From assembly GCF_029227915.1 (NCBI RefSeq), contig NC_079880.1, positions 22,816,501 to 22,880,500 on the forward strand: a stretch of 64,000 nucleotides of DNA. The letters run 5' to 3'. The notes under the pieces were generated by a model. It saw only the letters and a list, made by a program, of their open reading frames with translations, was not told the origin of the DNA and ran no database searches. This document shows positions 34,284 to 46,754 of this stretch, one piece after another. This DNA is from Hydractinia symbiolongicarpus (lineage: Eukaryota; Cnidaria; Hydrozoa; Anthoathecata; Hydractiniidae). Every line of letters starts with the position of its first letter. The first letter of the stretch is position 1. Position numbers and translations under genes: made by a program.

Positions 34284-36270
34284 ACCAGAATGATTATTTT
34301 CTACAAAGCTGGTGTCTTGAAACTGTTGTACATGTACTGAAAATACTTCTTGCAGGAGGTAAATAAATGAAAATAAAATATAGTGGAAACTCTTTAAAGC
34401 TGACACCTACGCAACCAAAGATTTAGAAAGATGTCCTTCTTGGAGATTCATTAGACATGCTCATATTATCTTTTACCCTGCCCTCTTCCCCCAATTAGGT
34501 AAAGAAACAGTTTGGAAAGACAATTTCGCCTAAGAAGTTAAATATCACTAAATAGAGGTTTGTTTTGCTATTTTAACATTATTGTGAACAGGTGTTATTT
34601 AGACAAAAAAACACAATGAAATATTGCTTTTGATACTCATGTCAATATGTCCGCTTTAACCCTATTCGGGCCGGAATGAGGGGGCTAAAAAACACCCCTC
34701 TCACTATTGTTGTGATAACTTTTGAAGTACGCCATATTATGGGCTGAACACTCACTTTTGATCAAATGTAATAAGCTCCACGAATATATAAAAATTTTTG
34801 ATATGACGTCACACCTGTTGTCATGGTGACACATCTGTCAAGAGGTGGTATCAAAAAAAACTTAATTTTTTGTAGAAATTGTTTCACATTCATTTTATGC
34901 ATTACTTATAGGTTTTCTAAATATATTCTGTCTGTTCAAAAGGGTTACCAATATTCCTTTGATCTTTCCGCGATTTATAGGAACCAGGGGGTTGTTTAGT
35001 CAAAAACTTTATAATTGATTAAGATAAATTCGAGAAATTAATTTATTTCCTTAATTAGTTTAATTACTTTGATTTAGTACCATAAGTAAGAAAAAGAAAT
35101 AATATTTAATAATAATTACCCCCGTGATGTCAATCGTCGATTCCGCTCAGGTTCTACAGAAAACAAATATGACAGTTTTACGGACTTTGTTTTGACCGCT
35201 CGCACGTACTATACCAATCAAAAGCTTGATTCTGTGAAAAACCAATCCAAGACTTTCGCGACCTGGACATGTCAACGAAGAAACATGTTGACGAAGGCCA
35301 TTTTGGTTTTAAAAATGGTCATGTGTGGTCAGTGTTGTGAGGTTTGTAGGCCTGTTTGACCTTTTTATCTTCTGAAAGCTTTATATTTTTAAAATATTTG
35401 TTTCCTGTTTGTTTTCAATGTTAACCTAAATATACTGTCACGTTTTTTGGCCACGTATAGTTCTTAAACGTACTATTTTTAGGATTTTTGGCTAGGAACG
35501 AAGATTTTTTAAAGGCTGCTAGCCAGCTACAATCGCGTGCAAAAATGTTTTGGAAAAACAGTATCCCCCTCCCCGCCAAGTTCAATGTTGACTGTTTTGA
35601 CAACAGTGCCTTTACAAGACCTGACACTAGCGATCAAAACAACAAAATCAACACTGAATTTGGGGGAGGGAGGCTGTTATGCTAAAAGAAGTCTAAGAAC
35701 TTAAAAATCAGAGAGTTTTCCAAATATTTCTGCACACGATTGTCTGAATTTCAAAGAAAAAAAATGAAAAGGGTTACCTAGCATATTTGCATATATTTTT
35801 TTGGAAAAACATAGTTTGTGCGGATAAGACCTACTTTATGAGCCTTAGACCATGTGGCTAGCTAAATTTCGTAACTGCCATTTTGTTTTTCGCCAATATG
35901 TACTCCGTGTGTGTTTACACGACATCAAAACAAAAAAAGGCGGGAAAATTCAAACTTTGAGTTCATCAATCACAGACCATGTGGCCAGCTACATTTCATG
36001 ACTAGCATAATGGATTTTAAGGCAGCATTTAATTTTCACCATATAGAAAAAAGGGGACAACCATTCTAAGGTAGAGAACTTCTTTTCTGCTAAACTGTCA
36101 CATTTAAAATAGCCGTAGAATAATTCACATGTTACAAATGCACACGGCAGCTACATATATCCCTTTTACTAGCAAATTCATAAAAATAAATTCTATCATA
36201 CCGTTAAGTATAAAAAAAGCATAAGCACGTAACTGGTGCCTTTAAAAATAATCTTTATCACACGGGCAAC
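34284..36270. other. Non-coding stretch after the transposon
   Basis: Up to about 34945 it is homologous to 59627-60030, including GACGTCACACCTGTTGTCATGG-like sequence. Beyond this no coding region is visible. A phrase beginning AGACCATGTGG occurs twice (near 35847 and 35971). Confidence 0.45.
35550..35685. mobile_element. Small hairpin MITE with CCCCCTCCCC arms
   Basis: ACAGTATCCCCCTCCCC...TTCAATGTTGA near 35560-35593 pairs with TCAACACTGAATTTGGGGGAGGGAGGCTGT near 35650-35680 (written here only as partial motifs). No coding capacity. An open frame across it is a by-product of the inverted repeat. Confidence 0.5.
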
Positions 36271-37464
36271 ATGAATTTATCAGACAGCGAAGACTTCCAA
36301 ACGCAAAAAGTATACCCAAATCGCCGACAATATTTTCTAACATAAAGCAAAGCCGATCTAGCCAAATTTCCTACACGAGACAGTTTTTGCGATGCACTGA
36401 TATCCTCATTCAACGGATCAGGAAAGGTAACTACTCAATACTGGGCATGTTGTCGTGAAGAACATGAAAACAGTTCAGTGTATCACTATCATGCATGTGT
36501 AAAACTGTCCGGCCCAAAGCGTTGGGATCCTGTAAAAAAGCGACTCTTCGAGAACTATGGGATCCAAGTACACTTTTCTGAGTCCCACGAAAACTACTAC
36601 TCGGCTTACAAATACGTCTGCAAAAAGGATCTTGAAGTTTTGACGAGTCCTGCTCATACTGACTTACAGGAAGTTGGATCTCCGGTTACTAAAAAATGTA
36701 TGAGTGCGTACCGTGAAAATGTCGTAAACGTAAATTACAACAAATCAAACAAAATTCTCAGATAGACCAAATGACATAAACAAAACAAACAGAAAACAAG
36801 ACACAGATCGACCCAAAAAAACGACTGTCCAACTTAGATGTGTCAAAGCTTATTGTTAAAAACGACATAAGGAGCGAAGAGGATTTGTTCATCATACCCA
36901 CCGAACAATAGGAAGCAGGGAAAGAAGACCTCTACAACTTTCTAATTAACCGTTTCCCAAAATCACGAGCAGACCTACTTGTTACAACCTGGAAAATGCG
37001 GGATGCCAAAACATCAGCAAAGCGCCGCAACACACCACGCACGGATGTAATCCGCGAGGCCGCGGCTGCGGATTGTGTCGACTTTTGTGATGGCCGGTGG
37101 CTGCAATGTGCGCTAGAAGTGCTGAGGTTCAATGCCTTGCATCTGATAGTTTTCTCCGAAGCACTGCATGATCTCCTGGTCAATGGCAGAGGAAAGCAAA
37201 ACATTCTTGTTGGATCCCTTGCAAAAGATCTTTCGCACCTTCTCAAACCCGTCAGACAACAAATATTCCTGGCTCGGTGTGGAAAAGGCCAAGGTCATCT
37301 TCTTAAACGATTTCCGTTGGAGTAGTGAGTCAATCGCTTGGAAGGAACTGCTGCTTCTTCTTGAAGGCCAGACCGTACACATACCCACACGTTTTTGCTA
37401 CTGGAAAAAACGAGATAAAGTATGTTGGAAACCGATGATATCGAGAACGAAACGTTGTGTTTAA
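36271..37464 (+). pseudogene. Rep-like protein remnant (HUH endonuclease and SF3-helicase-like)
   Basis: From an ATG at 36271 the frame meets TAA at 36343-36345 and then stays open to TAG at 36763-36765. It carries a two-histidine motif (HYHACVKL, near 36481) and a tyrosine motif (YYSAYKYVCKKD), the order seen in rolling-circle Rep proteins. A different frame resumes near 36822 (RLSNLDVSKL) and has another stop near 36909. Further frame changes occur before 37168-37464, which has a helicase-like IFLNDFRWS and LLLLLEGQTVHIP. Whether it descends from a virus or a Rep-encoding transposon is unresolved. It is clearly non-functional. Confidence 0.6.
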
Positions 37465-37740
37465 TACAGCACGTTCATTAGAAATTGCACAACAGAATTT
37501 ATTTTTATATCGTGAAATTTAGAAGTAAATGCACCGCTAGTAAATAATATACGTCTCTCTTATATCTAGTATATACAGCAACTACTTGTCTAACAGATGT
37601 GTACTTCATTATCTTTGTCTTGATCAAGTTGCACATCATACTGAATTGTATGAATCAAGTTACACGATACATCTTTCCCGATTTTTATGGGAATGTTCCT
37701 AAGAATATAAAAGTACTTTGCGCAATGTCTAAATATGTCG
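37465..37740. other. Non-coding stretch
   Basis: AT-rich sequence between the Rep-like remnant and the 96-bp array. Nothing was identified. Confidence 0.4.
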
Positions 37741-38020
37741 AATAACTGAAAATATGTCTGTGTGTGAACTATATACATGTCTATGTGTTTTATTTGTTAA
37801 GTTCTTATAGTTCCATTCGTGTGGTTAAATAGGTTAAATAACTGAAACTATGTCTGTGTGTGAACTATAAACATGTCTATGTGTTTTATTTGTTAAGCTC
37901 TTATACTTCCATTTGTGTGGTTAAATAGGTTAAATAACTGAATCTATGTCTGTGTGTGAACTATTTACATGTCTATGTGCTTTATTTGTTAAGTTATTAT
38001 ACTTCCATTCATGTGGTGGT
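37741..38020. repeat. 96-bp tandem repeat, about three units
   Basis: Units starting AATAACTGAA lie at 37741, 37837 and 37933 and share TATGTCTGTGTGTGAACTAT and ACATGTCTATGTG. The third unit is slightly diverged. Confidence 0.9.
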
Positions 38021-39472
38021 CTGCGGTGGCGTTTAGGGTATTGCTTTCGTTGAAGGGGTGAAGGGTTTCGTTGTAAAGATTCTGTATTGTGAAGTTTGTT
38101 TTGATTTTCAATATGTTTATTATGTTCATCTATGTCAATTTCATCCTCATATGCCCTCGTTGAGTAAAATTTTATTTTAAGAATGTTGGTTGCTAATTCA
38201 AATAAAACAAGAAAAAAGAAGTAAAACGAACGAAAACTTCCAAGATACTGGGTAATACCTGGTAGAAGTAATATATGCTTCACAAAAAGAAATCAAACAG
38301 ATAAATCTTCAAATTATTGGGACTCACTCTCTGCTTTATTTTTCATCTGGTACTCAAACATGTGTTTTTTGACGATAGTATCCATGGTGGAGAACATTAC
38401 CGAAACTCATCATCATAGTTCCCATACTAATAGCAGACGTCTAATGGAAACAGCACTTACCGTATTAAAACGAACAGGAAACCGGGACGGTTTGAACACT
38501 CACACGCATTTTCATTCAGACCTTCTGGCAGTTGAAACAAGAACGTTTTTAACTATCTGCATTTTTTTGGGAACGTACTATCGTAAGGGGTAGCAACAGT
38601 ACTTGCATTTATAGAGAGATGTTGCATTAAAAAAAACACTGTAAAGAACTTTCACAATAAAAAAGATATCAATATTTTCTTTTTCTTTCAATAAATTAAT
38701 TTTAAAAACCATGAATAACAAAAGAATATACCCAATTGACTACAGTGTATATTAAAAACAAAGATACAACAGTGTCTAAGTGAAAAAATCGATTGTTGTA
38801 AAACCCGATAGGCAAGTCGCCACATCATATATATATATGTTTGACTTACATATTTGCAAAAGAGGAAAAAATATCACTTATGAAAGGCAAAGAATTTATA
38901 AAAAGTAGCAGTTTGGATGTGATTCTCAAAAATCTTTACAAATATATCACAATAGAAAAAGCTGCAGAATAATTGTTAAAAATTAGTACTTCTGACTTTA
39001 ATCCTCAAAAGTTGTGTTTATTTAACACAACAATAAACGTTAAAACTGAGGCAAAGGAGCTGACAGTTTAACTTCATTCTCATAAACCTTGATATCTAGT
39101 TACATTGTTTAGGAAAAGCAATGATAAGATATCCAATTTCAAAGAAAATACACGACGACGAAATAATATCATGCACCTTAGGCGGGAGCGTCTGACGGAA
39201 TATATTTGGATATTCGTGCAGTCGTTAGTCGAAAATCGAATATCTCAGCAGATATATGACATCGAATTCTGCTCGAGATATTCGACAGTTTCTCCGCCAC
39301 TTATAGTACGCTCATATTTTCAGGAGATTATTTATGTATTATTATTATTCAGTAGCTTGTGGACAAATGCATGGGTTGCCCTGTCCGTTATGTATCGCAT
39401 TTTTTGTTTCCGTAACACGGCATTTTCTCCAGCACAAGCAGGGAGACTAAATACGGCTATTGGTGAAGAGAT
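38021..39472. other. Non-coding stretch
   Basis: No supported gene. A degenerate palindromic segment with GGCGGGAG at 39181 and TCTCCGCC near 39290, both around GAATAT motifs, may be a small MITE. An open frame across it (39105-39476) shows no domain. Confidence 0.4.
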
Positions 39473-40130
39473 ATAAACAAATATGATGCAATCTACATAC
39501 TTTGCTTTGTCATCTTATTAAAACATTCCTCTGTCATCTCTCCTTTGTTGTGCTTCATTGGTTACACTATGGTGATAAAGTACTTTAACAAAAAACTTGT
39601 GCGAGGAAGAGATAAGCGTTCAAGCATGTCTGGAAAATGATCATATTACTTGTAGAAAAGCTAGCGATGTCGTGAGAAGTAAAAGTAGTGGAAAGTACAA
39701 CAGGTTGCGAATTTTGGATGTTTGGAATTTATCTACTGTAGAAGAAAAAAGTAAGAAATGAATTTATAAAACTTAGTGTTTTTGTTTATTTATAAAAACT
39801 TACTAACATTACTTTTCAAACATTTTTTTTATCAAACATTTCTGTATCTCATAGCTATTTGAAAACTAAGCGAAAGTATGAGGTTGTTTGATTTGACTTG
39901 TAATGCTTCACAAAAATATTTTAGTGCTGATAAACAGGAGGTTTTGACGACAACAAACTGTGTGGAAAATATCCCTTGTTTACTATTTACACTTTTGAGT
40001 TTATTCTCATGACCCAGATTATAAGCACATTTCCTAGCCACTTACTATAGGAATAACTTTTAAAACTTTTTACCTGAATATAAAATTCTTATACATGGTC
40101 ACACAAAACAATAAGGATAAGACTTCCTGC

Positions 40131-40205
40131 CAACCTCGTTCCCAGTACCCGTTGTCTCTTTTCTATAACCGAGAAAGGATGCAAGATGTCCTGGGGACGA
40201 GGTTG
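40131..40205. mobile_element. MITE, CAACCTCGTCCCC family, 9-bp target duplication
   Basis: CAACCTCGTTCCCAG at the left and CTGGGGACGAGGTTG at the right form terminal inverted repeats in a 75-bp element. ACTTCCTGC occurs at 40122-40130 and again at 40206-40214. Unit 1 has a single ACTTCCTGC at the homologous position near 16550, i.e. the empty site. A 9-bp duplication is typical of Mutator-like elements. Confidence 0.75.
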
Positions 40206-40227
40206 ACTTCCTGCACCGTTTAATGAG

Positions 40228-40330
40228 AGATTCAGTTGATTCTTCCACGGGAATTCAGTTAGTATAAAATTATTATACGTAGTCACACAAAACAATAAGA
40301 AAAATACTTCCTGTCCCGTTTTTCTTTAAT
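40228..40330. repeat. Helitron-end-like sequence and repeated flank
   Basis: GATTCTTCCACGGG followed by GTTAG and T resembles the NLR1 Helitron end with one altered base. Immediately after it, the host sequence ATAAAATTATTATACGTAGTCACAC and CTTCCTG-type sequence, already present at 40079-40130, is repeated. Unit 1 has this host sequence once. Confidence 0.4.
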
Positions 40331-40416
40331 TAAAACAACATGCTTGAAACTAGAATAAAAAATAAAGAATTTTTCAATCAGATAAATTAATTGAAGTAAT
40401 AAATTCACCTTTAAAT

Positions 40417-40484
40417 ACAACTACGTCCCCAGGTTTGATAGGTTTTATATTTGAACAGCCTAACAAGCCCCGGGACGAGGTTGC
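40417..40484. mobile_element. MITE, CAACCTCGTCCCC family
   Basis: Orthologous to the element at 16656-16733. Ends ACTACGTCCCCAGG and CCCCGGGACGAGGTTG. Confidence 0.6.
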
Positions 40485-41477
40485 TTTGAATATTTATAAT
40501 TTTTGTAAAATACTACTTGCCAAAAAATTGAAAGCAATTTAGTTTATTCTAAAGGTTGTCTTTTTTAGGTTCTGCAGCATATCAGAATTAGTATTATAGA
40601 AACTAAACTTCTTTAGCAAAGAAATAATTTATAAGTATGTGCAAGAAGGTTTAAAGAGAAACTCTATGTAATACATCAGCTCTTAAACCCAATTCAGCCC
40701 CTGTTTTTTAGGACTTCGAAAAAACAAGAGCAGAGCAAAATAGTCTCGTATTCTCTTATTCTCTTCAAAGGATGAGACATATTATCGAAAAAATTTGAAA
40801 AAAACTCTTTGGTAGCACAATGGAGAACGTTTGAAATAACAAAGGTGGCAGCGTCATTCAGTTCAAAAGTTCACAGTAAAACCTAAACTTTAAAAAAAGA
40901 AAAATTTTGGAACGATTTAGATGGGTAAAATTACCAAATAAACGCATAAAAAGTGATATCTCTAAAAAATACAGAAGTGTTGATGACAGGCCATTTTTGA
41001 AAATTTTTTTTTGCAAAATAACACACAGACTAGTCAAGACAGCCCGTGGGAATATCCACTTAAGCAGAAAATCAATCAAAAAAAATCCGCTATTTGAAAT
41101 TTAATGACTTCAGCAGTGTGCCGTGCATATACATAAAAAATTCTTGTTTAAATTGTTACCTGTAGAGTGTATTGTGTAAAGCTTGTAACTGTTATAAAAA
41201 CATTGCATAGCAAAAAGTGATTTCAACGAACGGTTAAGGAGAAACGAGGGTTTAAAAAGGCTAAGCAATGTACATAACGTCGGTTTATACAAATTTGTAT
41301 ACCAGTTTCTATTATTGTGCGAAGCTTAAAATGTTGCTCTGGAAAATTATAGGATTTTGTGCTTTTGACGAAAGTTTGCAGAAATATCGAGATTAAAAGT
41401 TTCATGACGTCATTAACCAACTACACTTCAAATTATTTGACCACAAAGTTATTACCATTTTGTCATGGCTTCATTAA

Positions 41478-41859
41478 TGTAAATTAAACTATTGACATTA
41501 ACTTACTGATTGACGTCATGACGCTTGAATTGTCAATCAACATTTAAAAATCCATTTTTTAGCAACTTGAAAATAAATTAAACACATCCATTATGTCTGT
41601 TACCAACAGAAACACAGGAGTAGCCTATTAATATAAGGCGATCAGAATAGGCATTTTTTTCTTATTCTACATATATCTCTTTCGATAACATAAACAACTA
41701 TTAAGGAATTTAGGAATCAATTATATTTATTGCTAAACGAAACAACGTATTACCATTAGCAACGTAAATAGATAACAAAGATATCAACGATGTATCTTGT
41801 ATTAAATATTTCTTTAGAAAAATTTACACTTACAAACCTACATTCTCTGTCTTTTAGAT
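41478..41859 (+). promoter_or_regulatory. Proximal 5' flank of NLR2, Helitron-free
   Basis: Near-identical to the NLR1 flank but joined directly to the distal segment at 41477/41478. TGACGTCA occurs at 41511-41518 and 41405-41412, about 100 bp apart. A TCTTTTAG acceptor precedes the ATG by two bases. Confidence 0.4.
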
Positions 41860-44089
41860 ATGACTCTGGAAAATTTTGTAACCTCATGTCAACTATGGCT
41901 CAGATTAGCCATGTTTATTTTGGGACCGCTCAGAAGCGCACTGTTGGATGTTCTTCACAACAATGGTGTGCCCAAACAACCAAAAGATTTGTACAGTTTC
42001 TTAGTTTCCAAAAGAACTTTATTGGCACGATTAAAAGGGAAAGGAGTGATTACGCAACCGCAATGGAAACTGTTATTTCCACCTGGTAAAAAGGAAACAG
42101 ACTGTAACCTATTTGATATCACGTTGATTGTATTGCTTATTGAAGCATTGACATCAATTGCACCTGATGATGGAAATTGGCGAAATGATAATCCCCCGGA
42201 TACAGACACATCTGTAGGAGCATTTTGCATCAGAGCAAGAAATATGCGAAACTACCTTAATCACTTTGCTGATATAACAGCCCTAAATGGTTCAGAATTT
42301 TCACTCAAATGGAGTGAACTGCTTAAGATATTACGTGGCTTAAACTATAACCATCCTTTTGACGTTAATGATCTAAAAACAGCAAGTTTAGATCTTCAAA
42401 ACAATTTAGTATTACGATCAATTGTTTTGGACCATCAAATTAAACTACATGGATTAAAAAATAGCAATATGTCACTTAAAAATCAAATAACGACGAACGT
42501 CACCAACTTGGAGGGAAAGTTATTACGCATGCAAAATGAGTTATGGAGTAATTCCCTTGTAAGTGACGATCTTCTAACACAGATGGAGCAAACTCACATG
42601 ACTATAACACATATGCAAAATGATATTAAATCTATGAAAGAAGATGTAAAAGGTGTGTGTCCTTGTTTCCATTTTTTCTATTTCGTTTGTCATGTGCAAG
42701 TTTGAAATGACAAAATTGCTACAAATGTAGCTAGTTTAAGAAATATTTCTAAGTCGTTTTTCCTGTACACTGCTTTAAGAAGCTTCATAAGGTTTTAAAC
42801 ATTTTCTCATTTTTCTACTAATAACATATTTTAATTACAAAGGTTTATCCGATCGCACTGAACTTTTGGAAGACGATGTGTGTAAATTAAAAGGCCAGCA
42901 GCAACATCAGTATAATGGTAAGCAATTCAACCCAATTAACAAAAAACTGTAGACACAAACTCAAAAAATGCATCTTCTGGGAAAGTCCTTCCCCCTCCTA
43001 GCTACGTAATTAAATCACGCAGATATAAGTAGTATATGTAAGCTGGCTTCGTGATAAGAGCTTTTCGATATACCAGAGGCAGTAAAAAAATCCAGCCGAC
43101 ATCAATTTTTTAGTTTCTTTTATCTGATATTATTTTAGCCCGAAATTAAATCAGGATTAGTCAAAATGGAAAATGGCAAAACTATCTATGACAAAATTGG
43201 TTCAAAGTAGAGAAAATTCTCGTTAAACACCACTTTAGACAATTACAGTTTTAGCCGAAATTTATACAAGAGAGAAAACTCTAGCAAAAATAATTCATAT
43301 CGATTTTTCATTTTTACTTAGAGCTAACAAACTCCTGTTTTAATATATACTATTTTTTATTTATTAGTGTTATTTATTCACTTATCTAGATTTATCTAAT
43401 CGCACAGACGTTTTAGAAGGAGATATGTGCAAATTGAAAGACGTTCAAAGCCAGCGTAAAGGTAAACAATCAAACCTAACCTAACGAATGAAAAAAAAAA
43501 CGAAATAAATATTAAGTACGATTTTAACGCAAAAGCACATAAAAAACAAGAGTAGCTTGGTTGAGGCTGCATATTTAAAGTATAACGTTAACTTAACGTT
43601 ATGCAATTAAAGTAAAAGTATTTTAACTCAAAATGAAATGAAACAGAACGGAAGAAAAGCGATAGGTGTAGACTGCCAAAACAACGAGAATGATCGGTTT
43701 GCCAAAACGGCCGTCATCAGGAGCAGGTACCGTTTCTTCCCTGTTTCTGTGAAACATGTTTCACCTGCCCGACAGGGAAGTATCCGATCAAACTCCTATC
43801 ATGGATTGGGGTGGTGAAAAATATTTTAGGAGATTAGTCGTTTCTCCAGGATAAAACAGGAATTAGTAAAGATAAGCTTTTAATTTCTAAAAACATGGCG
43901 GGAGTTATTTGGAAATGTATATGCATTTATCATGGTGCATCAGGCTAATTTGTTTATGTGTGCAATGGTTCGGGTTATTGGTAGGTCTGGGATTTTCGTC
44001 TGGAGGTTTTAGATAGAGTGTTGCTGGAAGAAAAAGCGTGGTGAACAGGTAGTGTGTGTGTATTCAAGGAGGGTGGCCTCCGCTCATGT

Positions 44090-44353
44090 AATATCATATT
44101 TATAGTATAAAGTTGCGGAAATAGTGCCTGTATGTAAACGAGTTATTGCGTTTCTTTTCGTCCAGCAACCCGTTTGTTCAAAAAAAAAACAAATTATCAA
44201 CGTTTGAAAATTGTAAAAATTAGCACATAAAAAACAAGAGTAGCTTGGTTGAGGCCGCATGAAATCTACATCATCGCAAATAATTTCATTGTCAATTTAA
44301 GTATAATATTATTATTAGCAAACACCATGTTATTAAAATTTACAATATTGTTA
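44090..44353. mobile_element. 264-bp insertion in NLR2 intron 3
   Basis: Intron 3 of NLR1 and NLR3 reads CTCATGTGATTTAAAATTC. In NLR2 the same text is split by 264 bp. The insert contains GCACATAAAAAACAAGAG and TTGAGGCCGCAT, a phrase already present earlier in the same intron (near 43534), so this is a dispersed repeat or a local rearrangement. Confidence 0.7.
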
Positions 44354-46754
44354 GATTTAAAATTCACGACATTTTCATTTTATTGGGTTGTTACTTATTT
44401 AATTTAAACACCTGTTAAATTTTCAAAGATTTTTTAAACTAAAGACTAATTACTCTCAATCTCATTCTTCAGCCCTTCTTCTTTAGCAAACAAAGTTGAT
44501 TTTAACAACCTAACGAGTGTTCCTGCTTTAAATGTTGTTGCAAAAATGATTGGAGATAATTGGAAGGATTTGAGTAAGAGGCTTGGAATACCACAAAATG
44601 ATAATGCGGCAGAAACAACTGAAAGCAAGATGAAGGAATGTTTTGAACAAGCAGAAAATCGCGTTTATTGGAAAGAATTAAAATTTGAGCTTGAGATGCT
44701 ACAAAGACAAGATATCATTAATGAAATCACTTCGAAAACATTATGTACATATGGTAAGAAATTTTAATATAAGGGATTTTGCATTGGTTCAAAAGCGCTA
44801 ATGCAGTATACACCTCAAGTTTAAAATGAGCCCTTTAAAGACACGGTAAGAATCAAAATGTCTAAATTCATCTTCATAAAAAGTAATATTACACCACAAT
44901 TTCGTTTAAAAGCTATTCAAATCTTGTAAAAAATCTTAAATATTTATTGTTGTATTAAAATACTGATTCTTTTGGATTATCTTCTCCCCATTGTCTTTTA
45001 GGGTTAGAAAAATATTCCGATCAGTTAAGGGACCATTACAAGAAAACGTTATCACATTGGAATATTCCCTCTACATTTAAGTCAGATTCTGGAAGAAAAC
45101 ACACAACAAAAGAACGCAACGAAGCTTATGTTGATTTGATAGTTGGTCCATGGAATGAAGCGTATTCCACTGATCATGAACATTTTTTAAAATCACATTC
45201 TTCTTCAAAAGAAAAAATAGAAATGAAGGATATTGTGAAAGAAAGCGATGGATGTGTTTTAATTAGAGGTATTGCTGGCATTGGAAAGACATCACTTATT
45301 GATCAACTTGTTTTTCAGTGGGCAGATGGTAAAATGTTGAATGATTTCGATTTTGTTTTCAAATTTACATGTCGTCAAATAAACACAATAACCAATACTC
45401 CCACATGGGAAGAACTTGTCAAAAGATTTTTCCCCAATGTTTATCAAGATTTCTTTAATGAGTTGCTTGAAAATAGTAGAAGAGTTTTAATAATCGTAGA
45501 CGGTATTGACGAATTTCGATACCTTGATGACATCAAAGAAATTGCTGCGGGGAATCCTATGCACGAACTTGGATCTATCATGCACGATATCATATTAAAA
45601 AGTTCTTCACTACTGCCCAATAGCAAGGTGCTTGTATGCGGTCGACCGCAAGCATGTGATATAATCAAAAATTTATTTCTGACAAGTCAGCAACCAAAAT
45701 TGATAGAAGTTTCTGGTTTTGATGAAAACAGCATCGGTATTTACGTCAAAAAGTTTTTTGAAAACAACACAGAAAAGATTAAATCATTGCACGTATCACT
45801 TAATGAAATCTCAAATCTTAAGGCGATGGCTCACATACCCGTTTATTTGCGTACCATATGCAATGTGTACGCATCTGAAAAGAAACTGAAGGATCTTAAC
45901 ACAACTACAAAATTAAACATCGCAGCCTGTTTGGTATTTTTGCCTGATCATATGAGGGAATTTAAAGGTAAGAACTATTCTCTAGCCAAATTATCACAAG
46001 ACCAAAATATACAACAAATGGTTAGAAAAGCATCACATTTTGCTTATAAATCGCTTCAAGAAAAAAGAATATTTTTCACCCAAGATGAGTTTGAAGATGA
46101 CTGTAGCGACTGTTTAACAGCTATCGAACAATCAGGTATTATCGAGAAAGCAGAAGGTAATGATGATGGAGACTTTTTTCAGTTTAAACATTTAATTTTG
46201 CAAGAATTCTTAAGCTCTGTCCATATCTTTCATGCTGCAATAGATATAAAGGTATGCATTTCAGAATTTAAGAATATGCGTAATTGCCTTCCATTGGTTG
46301 CTGGATTGCGTGGAATACTTGAGGATACCTATCACGGCCCCAATTATATTAAACGGTTTGTTGAAGATATTAGAGGACCACGTGATCTTTGTTCAGTGGA
46401 AGGCTTGTTCGAAGATATGGATCAGGAATTATATTTACAGACATTTTTTGAATATCATAACAATAACGTTGATGATGTAGTAAAAGAATCTTTTTTCAAT
46501 ATAAACAAAGCTTTTGTATTTGTTCGCTACCATCATCTTTTAAATCAATTGATATATTTTTTAAAAACAATTAAAAAAGTAGTACCAAAAAACTAACACT
46601 TAATATTCAGATGTTGGATGGTGAGTTATTACCGAATGAAATGGTTGAATTGTCACCACTACTCAGTTCTTCCGTTGTTACTACTGAGCATCTTGATATC
46701 TATCACACAAATTTAACCATCGACGATATTTCTTCGATATCAACAGACACAATC

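Larger units (their letters stand above)
16140..34945 (+). repeat. Segmental duplication unit 1 (carries NLR1)
   Basis: Sequence from about 16140 is recognisably related to 39473 onwards, moderately diverged at first, about 94 percent over 17521-17678, and nearly identical from 20212 through the gene. Downstream of the gene, homology to unit 3 continues to about 34945 versus 60030, interrupted by indels and by the transposon at 30503-34283. Boundaries are approximate. Confidence 0.75.

Noticed and set aside
36932-37246. Minus-strand open frames opposite the Rep-like remnant
   Set aside because: The plus strand carries recognisable Rep motifs. The antisense frames show none.
39105-39476. Possible 123-residue gene
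   Set aside because: It spans a palindromic MITE-like segment and has no recognisable domain.
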